Source: Siphonodentalium dalli
Lineage: Eukaryota; Mollusca; Scaphopoda; Gadilida; Siphonodentaliidae
Length of the DNA stretch: 64,000 nucleotides
NCBI GenBank assembly: GCA_032622095.1
Contig: CP136064.1
Coordinates: forward strand, 41,751,912 to 41,815,911
Reading direction: 5' to 3'
Of the stretch, positions 52,301-61,300 are shown piece after piece. Made by a program: the position numbers and the translations under genes. The notes beneath the pieces are model-generated. The model did no database searches, was not told the DNA's origin, and saw only the letters and a list, made by a program, of their open reading frames with translations. The number at the start of each line of letters is the position of its first letter. Within the stretch, counting starts at the first letter, position 1.

Positions 52301-55300
52301 CACTCTAACTAAAGTTATCATCCGGAAACCAGGTTAACGGACGTCCATACGCACGACAGGGTACTTGTGAGGTGCGATCTTTTGTTTGCATGACTTGTGG
52401 GGTGCACCCCACAAGTAACGTACGGAAAATCCAATTTTAAAGAGAAAATCCAATTTACAGACCAATACTATAATATGGCCGTTTTTTCAAACGGGCGTAT
52501 ACAAATCAAACTTGTTAAATATAAAGGGTGTTTAATGGTACACTATTCATTATATGGTTCGAATAAAGAGCGTTTGCTTCACGTCTATGCGAAACAAAGA
52601 AAACAGCTAAAAGTCGCTCTGCATGATGACGGTAAGATTGTGCCGAGTATGAGGTGTGTATATCAGTATTTGGTGTCACTATCGGCCACTACAATATACA
52701 ACAGTCTTGGGGTTCAAATGCGCCATGTCCGTTCAAAAGTCAAATATCTATATTAAAATGAGAAATCAGTGACCACCACATAAGGTACAATAACTGAACG
52801 GTTGTATTCAATCGTGTAACACATTCACGGTGTACTTATGCCCATGCACAAAGGGTCGATAGGGGACGTGGCGAGAGGGTGGGGTGTATCACCCCAACTT
52901 TTGTCAACAGTTGGATATTGCATATACCTAACACACCAAAACATACGTTGAAATTATTCTGTCATTCAGTTTGATTTTCCAAAAATGTATTAGTGGGAAT
53001 TATTTTTTTTATATTTTTAGACCAACATTTGCAAATATTCCTACTTTTGGTAGAAAAACATTCGGGCTATATGGTCAACAGCAGGTTGGAAATATCCAAC
53101 AAATGTAAAGCTTGAGGAAAGTCAATAATTTATCAATTTTCATGTCCAGATTTCAAAACGTTCTCACACCAGACCGAACCATGGTCGACCCGGTATGCCC
53201 TGGTCTAACCACATTCAGTGGCTCGTCAATACTGATAATTAATTTGTGAAAAACAAACCAGGGCGTGAATTTGCCTGGTGTTAGACCACTAGATGTTATG
53301 ATTTTGCAAGTTCCAGGTTCATATCTACAAAACTGTTCTCGTACTGCATGGTCGGCAAGGTGGACCCCCCCCCATCACAGGACTTCTGCAACAAGACTAC
53401 TGATCCATTTAGAACAGTCCACAATAATATTCAGGACAGTGAAGGATCAGTTGGGGGAAAAGAGCCCAACGGCGTGCACAATTTGAATTACGCACAAACC
53501 TCTGTTTGGTGTGGTTTAAGGGGGTGTATAGTTGGGAATTTGAAGGTGGACACCTTCTCAACGCGGAGACCCCCTATAATTGCGTATAGCACCGCCAACT
53601 CACTCTCTTAATCATAACATGTCATTCCTTGAGTGAAGACAGTTGTCAGTAAACAAACCGGCGTTCCATAGTTATCTTAGTGTTAGAAGCCGCCTCGATA
53701 CTTTGAACATAAAACATGGCTTAAATGACAAATGTATCAATGAGATTTGGCAATGAAATCGTGCAATAAATAGATTAATGCATAGCTGACTGTTATTTCG
53801 TAGAACTAATGTACTTTTGAGTGAGAAAACTTTAGCGAAAGACTACCAATCAACGGGATACATCTACCCGTTCCAAATCCCTATCGCTTTATGTGCTGCA
53901 TTCAAAGTACGCAAATGACCGTGACGATTTTCACCGATCTACCTGGATCTATCGGTACCCGTACCCGTCCGACGGGTATCGCAAACTCGCTAATAACCCT
54001 TTACCCAACAAACCGGCCAAAAACGCCCAAATAAAGCTTCAACAACCTAAAATATCTTCGGTCTGTCTCAATAGAACCATACAAATATGGATATCATTGG
54101 AACCGGCTCCTTGACCACATTGTGATAGTTACAGTTAGTCCCTGTGCCAATGCATTCTCTTATATATGCGAGTCGACCATAGGTCGCCTCGCATATATAA
54201 GAGAATGCATTGGCCTAAAAAAAATCTTTTTTTAACACTTTTTACCATTTTTTCTTATATTCTTTAACAATTTTATAATTTTTAATGTGTTAAGCCAATG
54301 CATTGTCGACTCGCATATATAAGAGAATGCATTGGCACAGGGCTCTTCTGTTGGGTAAAGGGTTAACCATTTCTTTACTGGATTTTCCCATCAGTTATAA
54401 AAGTATACATTGGAATGGTTTATCTATTCATTTGGAGGGGTGCTCAGGTAATGAATGACCAGACGACAGACAGGAAGATAACACAAGGACATAAGGATTT
54501 CTTTTAATTGATGGCAAATGTTTAGATAATAAGTTCAACAAACACGGTCATTATCTGGAAATTTCCTAAGGATCTACTCATCAATGAGTATTTGGTACAG
54601 AATGGTTTATTTATTCATTTGGAGGGGTGCTCGGGTAATGACCAGATGACAAACAGACGGGAAGATAACACAAGGACAGATTGATTTCTATTAATTGATG
54701 GCAAATGTTTAGATAATAAGTTAAACAAACATGGTCATTTGTTGAACTTATTATCTGAACAATTCCTAAGGAACTACTCATCAATGAGTATTTGGTGTAG
54801 AAAGGATTAAGGTGGGAATAACGTGACAGAGTTTTCCACCTATAGTAATGCCCTAAATAATCGACTCCTTAACCACAGGATAATTATGGGTAACTTTTCT
54901 AGTCACTGAGAGCTTTCCGATGAATGGCAACAAGCCATATTTCCGACTATATCCTGAAAAGTTACCCATAATTCTCCTGTGGTTAAGGAGTCGATTATTT
55001 AGGACATTACTGAATGCAGAGATCTCAGCTCGTCATAAGCTGGAAAAACAAAAGACAAAAATACCACTGATTTATATTTGCAGTAAATTGGAAATTGATT
55101 TCAAAACTACAGGTATGGATGAATTTAAACCTTTCATGATGGGAGGTGCACTGGTGCAGCATTAAAGATCCTGTGCTAGTGCATTCTCTTATACATGGAA
55201 TTCTCACATATATAAGAAATTTCACTGGCTTCCAAGGTCAAGGTAAATATTGTTAGGCCAATGCAATCTCTTATATACATGTATGCGAGGCTCCCTATGG

Positions 55301-58300
55301 GAGACTCGCATATATATAAGAGAATGCATTGGCACAGGATTTTCATAAAATTTTGGGAAGCTCCCTAATGGATGGGTTAAAGTAAGATGTTTGCTAATAG
55401 TTTTCAATCCATCCATTAGGTTGAAGATGTAGTTTCATATCTGATTTATTATTTTAAATTGCCAGTTAACCCATGTGGAAATAAGTCATTAAAAGGCCAC
55501 CTTAAACCTTCCATGACTGGACCATCCTGAAAATTTGAGAAAACCCTGCACCAATGCATTCTCTTATAGGGAGCCTCGCATATATAAAAGGAAAGTGTCA
55601 ATGACTCTGTAGCCCAACATGGGGAGGAGTTAATTTTTTGCTGAGCAATGGAAAGAGTGATAAATAAGAAGTCATGCTGAAGATCCATATACAGTTTGAT
55701 CATGATCGGATGAGGGATATGGTCTGTAGGATGCGCCAAAGGATTCAGTCATATAAAGAGTAAATTCCAAGATGGCTGCTTGCAGCCAAGTTTTACAACG
55801 AACTTCGGTCAAAATAAGAGTCTCCCATAGAGGTCACCCTGAAGATCCATATGAAGTTTGGTGAAAATCAGATGAGGGATGTGGTCTGTAGTGTGAGCCA
55901 AATTTAGTCATGCAAAGAGTAAAATCCAAGATGGCTGCCAGCACCCATGTTTTTCATTGAAAATCATTCAAATTTGATAGCACTCATCTACAGGTGATCA
56001 CAATGGTGCCTGCAAAATTAAAAAATAATCCGGCCATAAATGTGAGCTGTAGGGTGTGTCGATGGATTCAAATTTGAAATGCAAGATGGCTGCTGGCAGC
56101 CATGTTTTTAATCGAAATTCAGAAATAATTGATATCTCCCATCTATAGGTCACCCTGAAGCTACATATGAAGTTTGGTGAAGATCAGATGAGGGATGCGA
56201 CCTGTAGCTTTTTGTTCTTAACCCTTTGAGTGCCAGGTCGATTTTTGTATCAACCCATATACCCTGTGCCAATGCATTCTCTTATATATGCGAGTCGACC
56301 ATAGGTCGCCTCGCATATATAAGAGAATGCATTGGCCTAACATTTTTTTTTTTTTTATATACAATTTTAATAATTTATTCTTATATTCTTTAACAGACTT
56401 ATTTTGTAGGTTTAGGGCCGATGAGATCGGCCCCTGGCACTCAAAGGGTTAAAACTAAAACTCTTTCTGAAAAGAAGAAAAGCTGTACTCAGCTAGGTAC
56501 AGCGGGTGCATGTATTGTGTGATCAAAGTTGGATATCTAGGTCTCATGCTGTTGTTTGTGAACAAAAGTCTAAAAAAATATCATGTACTCACGTAGAGCG
56601 ATATGTGAACTACATAGTTTACCATACACATATGATACACATAACATCTAAAGAACATATAATCATCCAGACCTTGAATTAAGCAGTAACTTAGTTATAG
56701 GTTACACCCTGACATTCAATACAAGATACTTCAGTCCAAATTTGAATAACTTTTTCATGAGTCTCTGTACACCAAAAATACAGATCTTACTTTGGTTATA
56801 TAAAATGACTTTGTCTGTTTCATTTCTAAGATTATATGGTGCCAAACAACTATAAGATGTGGAAACATCCCAAAAATGAGGTCTAAGCAGAATGAGGTCT
56901 CCAGAAGCCTCATCTTCTGGGAAGTATCCAATAGTCTCAATTGAACATTGTTTTAGTTACTTTTTCCCTTAAGTTCAGTTTCTATATCCACTAATTTGCA
57001 AAAGATAAAATGCATAATCGAGGTGACTAATGTGTGAACATCACCAGCTTCAACTGGGAAACTTCAATCTGATCCTAGTTCTCCCACAGCAGTTGAGGCA
57101 TCAGCAGAATGAGGTTCGCATAGGGTAAATTTTGTGATGCTAGCCCACCATGCGGAATAGTGTCACTAAATTCACCCTCTAGGGACCTCATTCTGAAAAT
57201 GACAAGGCTTGAAATTGACTTCCCATGGCCTGAGGCTAATGTTTTAGAACATCATTTTCTTTTATTTTTCTCAGGATATATTGCTTTAGCACCAAAAAGA
57301 TTGTAAGTCAATGCAATCTGAGTGCTTTTTCAATTGATAAGTAATGTTATATAGTCCAATATGAACTTCTATCTTCAAAATAGACGGATTCATTTTAATA
57401 TAACAAAAACAGTAATATTACTTTCTAACACAACAAATAAGGATTAACTGTCATGTGGACTGTTTTTATGGAGATGTAACCGTGAGGTAAGTGGTCATAA
57501 CTTGCGTAAACCCAAAGGGTTTTACATACAAGTTATGACCACTTACCTCACGATTACATCTCCATAAAAACAGTCCACATGACAGTTAATCCTTATATTT
57601 ATATACATTTAGCGAAAAAGCCACTTTTGTAAATGTATTTAAATCGAAAAATATATCGTGACAAAACCAGCCCAAAATATCCCATAGCACCCTTGGTAAA
57701 AGTTAACAGGAACAATTCTCTTTATATTGAAACCCGATGATTTATTAAGTCAATCCTGCGCGAGTCCAAATGCGCCCAAAACATTATGCGTTCGTCTTTC
57801 CAAAACCTATGACGCGTTGATGTAATTATGAGGCTGCAGTTATGAGCTGTTGCGCGTTCCCTGAGAAATAATTGCAACTAGCCACGTGGGCGCCGACCAA
57901 TCAGAATGCTGGATTTAGTGATGATCACACTTAGTATGTAAATATAATGGAATAACACACTTAAAAATTTCGATTCCTGATTGTCATCTATGCACCTAGA
58001 ATGTGTGGAGTAAGAGACCTAATACTAAGGTAACACTCTTAACCCTTTGAGTGCCAGGTCGATTTTTGTATCAACCGATATACCCTGTGCCAATGCATTC
58101 TCTTATATATGCGAGTCGACCATAGGTCGCCTCGCATATATAAGAGAATGCATTGGCCTAACAATTTTTTTTTTTTTTACAATTTTTTACAATTTTAATA
58201 ATTTATTCTTATATTCTTTAACCCTTTGAGTGCCAGGGGCCGATCTCATCGGCCGTAAACCTACAAAATAAGTCTGTTAAAGAATATAAGAATAAATTAT

Positions 58301-61300
58301 TAAAATTGTAAAAAAATTGTAAAAAAAAAAAAAATAATAATTGTTAGGCCAATGCATTCTCTTATATATGCGAGGCGACCTATGGTCGACTCGCAATAAT
58401 AAGAGAATGCATTGGCACAGGGTATATGGGTTGATACAAAAATCAACCTGGCACTCAAAGGGTTAAAGGAGCAATTAATTTCCAAATCAACATCGGGGCA
58501 GTCTCATTCTGTAGAATAACAATGTTGTCTATATGAAGCAAGGATGATAGCCTACCAAAGCGAATGTACCATGTAAAGTTATTAGGTGAGGTGTTCTTAA
58601 GCGAAAAGCAGGGGATAAGAAAAAAATAACATATAAGGTCATGAATATGAAGTGTTTACATGAAGGTAAAATAGTTAAAGCTTATGATATTTTAGCTATT
58701 GACTCTTCTTGACAAGTCTGGAAGCCTGGTAATAAGCATCTGGTCAAGGACAATGAACGGCTGAAAATGCCCAAATGACCAATGCATGTTTGCATGTGCC
58801 GATGCCGATTTATCTACCATGCACAGGTAAAATTGCATTCTGGGTAGTGTAGTTGGGAGTTTTCACAAATGCACCTGCCATGTTCATCAAGTATGCTCCA
58901 CATGGTTATGTTAATAAATCTCGCTGAGTTTTGTGTTTTTCAGTATTCAATTTTTGTTGGTGTTTACCAATTACCAGGGTTCATTTATAATTAAAAGTCG
59001 TATTAGGCACATTCATAGAAATATATATATAGTAGCTTATTAGCGAGAAGGTGGTATTAACCAAATTTGATAAAATTTACTTGATTTTTTTACTTTCAAG
59101 TTTATCAAATACTTATATTTTATTCGATACCTGAATTATCCCATAACACATAGCATATACATGTCCTCTTGAAAATTTATTTGACATCCATGAAATTATT
59201 AATGACCAGTACTAACCAATGGGTGCCTGAAATATTGGCCGGCACCAAAATTTTAGATATTGCTCCTTGAAATTGAATACTGTATAGAGCTTTCATTTTA
59301 TTGACTGAAGGGCAGCGATGAGCCTCATTCCCATAATTAGCTGCCAAAAAAATCATTTCAAGTTATTTCAAGTTTAGTCTCAAAACAAATATGCCTGATT
59401 TCAATTCACGATCCATACTTTACAAACCCAAATAAAAAAGCTGACATAAATATTAGGGTCGGTGAAATTATTCTGGAAAATTATTTATTGCTGTCCAAAT
59501 TTCCAAATGATAAAAGAAACAATTGCAATGACAAATGTAGCATAAAATATGCCCAACGCTCAGTTTAGAGAGTGGGTAAAGCTAAATATTTGAATGTGGC
59601 TAATTAATAGTGAGATGGCATTCTTATAGGGAAATATGGTCACACAACAGGACTCATTCACTCACTGACTTTACATTATGGTCAAATGATAAATATAAAG
59701 ATGGGAGTAAAAATATTCGAGTGTCAAAGACATTGAAGCTCAACTTCACAATGCTAAGGTATTGGAGTGTTTTCAAACCAAACATGACAAAGAAATTATG
59801 AACACATGCTCTGTCAGTTCCACTTTAGTTCCACTGTAGTATTTTCACTAAACATTCACTCAGGGTTTATCTACCACTCAAACTGACACAAATCAGCTAC
59901 CATGCAAACGAAAAGAGACCTCCACAATAAGATGCACAATATGTAAAGTAATGCCCTAAATAATCGACTCCTTAACCACAGCAGAATTATGGGTAACTTC
60001 TCAGGATTTAGTCGGAAATATGGCTTATTGCCATTCATCGGAAAGCTCTCACTTTAAGTGGTTAAAGGCCCACTTTATTTTGGAGTCGCCAATTATTTTT
60101 TTTATAGTGACTTTATATACGGTTTTAATAACAATCTATGCCATAAAATATGATTAAAATACTATAATTCATTACTATTTGAAACATCTGTGTCTCAGAA
60201 GATGCCCAGAGAAATAGAAAACAGCTGAAATCATAGAATGACTTCCCCCCCTTTGGCTCCCAGAATGCAACAGAATTCAAACTTTTCAATGGAAGGGGGA
60301 GAACTCTATCTTTAAACATAGAGTTATTCCCCCTGAATTGAAAATAATACTGCTTTTTTCTGCAATCTAGATGACAAAATGCGTTGGCAACTCAACAAAA
60401 ACAATATGTCCTCAGTTTATTACACCGGATAAGTTGATAATACAATGTTTTGGAGCTTCCTCTTTCAAATGGTGTATAATATGGAATATATTTAATATAA
60501 TGTAATCTGGGGGTTCGAAAAGTAAGTGGGCCTTTAAGGAGTCAATTATTTAGGCCATTACTGTAGTTGAACGAAAGTGTTAGTAGAATGTGACGATGAA
60601 TCTGCAGTCTCACCTGTTCCCTTTCACCCTGAGAAAAACAAATGTTTTTAGATGAAATGACCTGAAGATATATAATCATGGATGAAATGACCTGCAGATA
60701 TATAATCATGGATGAAATGACCTGAAGATATATAATCATGGATGAAATGACCTGAAGATATATAATCATGAAGGATGAAGAGAGAAACAGATGATCGATA
60801 ACTGGGATTACATGGAAGGTAAGGCAATCACAATAAATATAGAAATATTAGGAAATATATCAGCTCATGCTTAGAGAGAAGCCATTCCAGTAGGCTGCAT
60901 ATGAGTATTAGAAAGCTGCATTTCACGGTATGTGCCTTCATCTGGGACCCATTTGATTCTATTTTAGAAATCACAGACAAAATGCTGTTCAAATTAAAAG
61001 CAATATATATACAGTATGGCATATTAGCTGAAATATTTCAAGTTTTATACTATACTAAACTCAAACTGATTCAAAATATGTTCTCAACAAAGGAATTTTT
61101 TTATCAGAAATAGGCTGCCGATGTGGAGATGGACTATCCACCATGTTATTTCACATGGGCCTGTATGGGCTGCAACTATTTTAAATGATAATTTAACACC
61201 CAGTTTGGTACAGCATATGGAACTGTGACAAAATGTACTCCACAATGTTCAACACAAATCAAACAGGTCCCCGATGACATACCTAAGGTCAATATAAAGT

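Noticed and set aside
52397-52756. 119-codon frame as a host gene
   Set aside because: It is inside the 3.2-kb TIR element and shows no known domain; kept only as part of that element.
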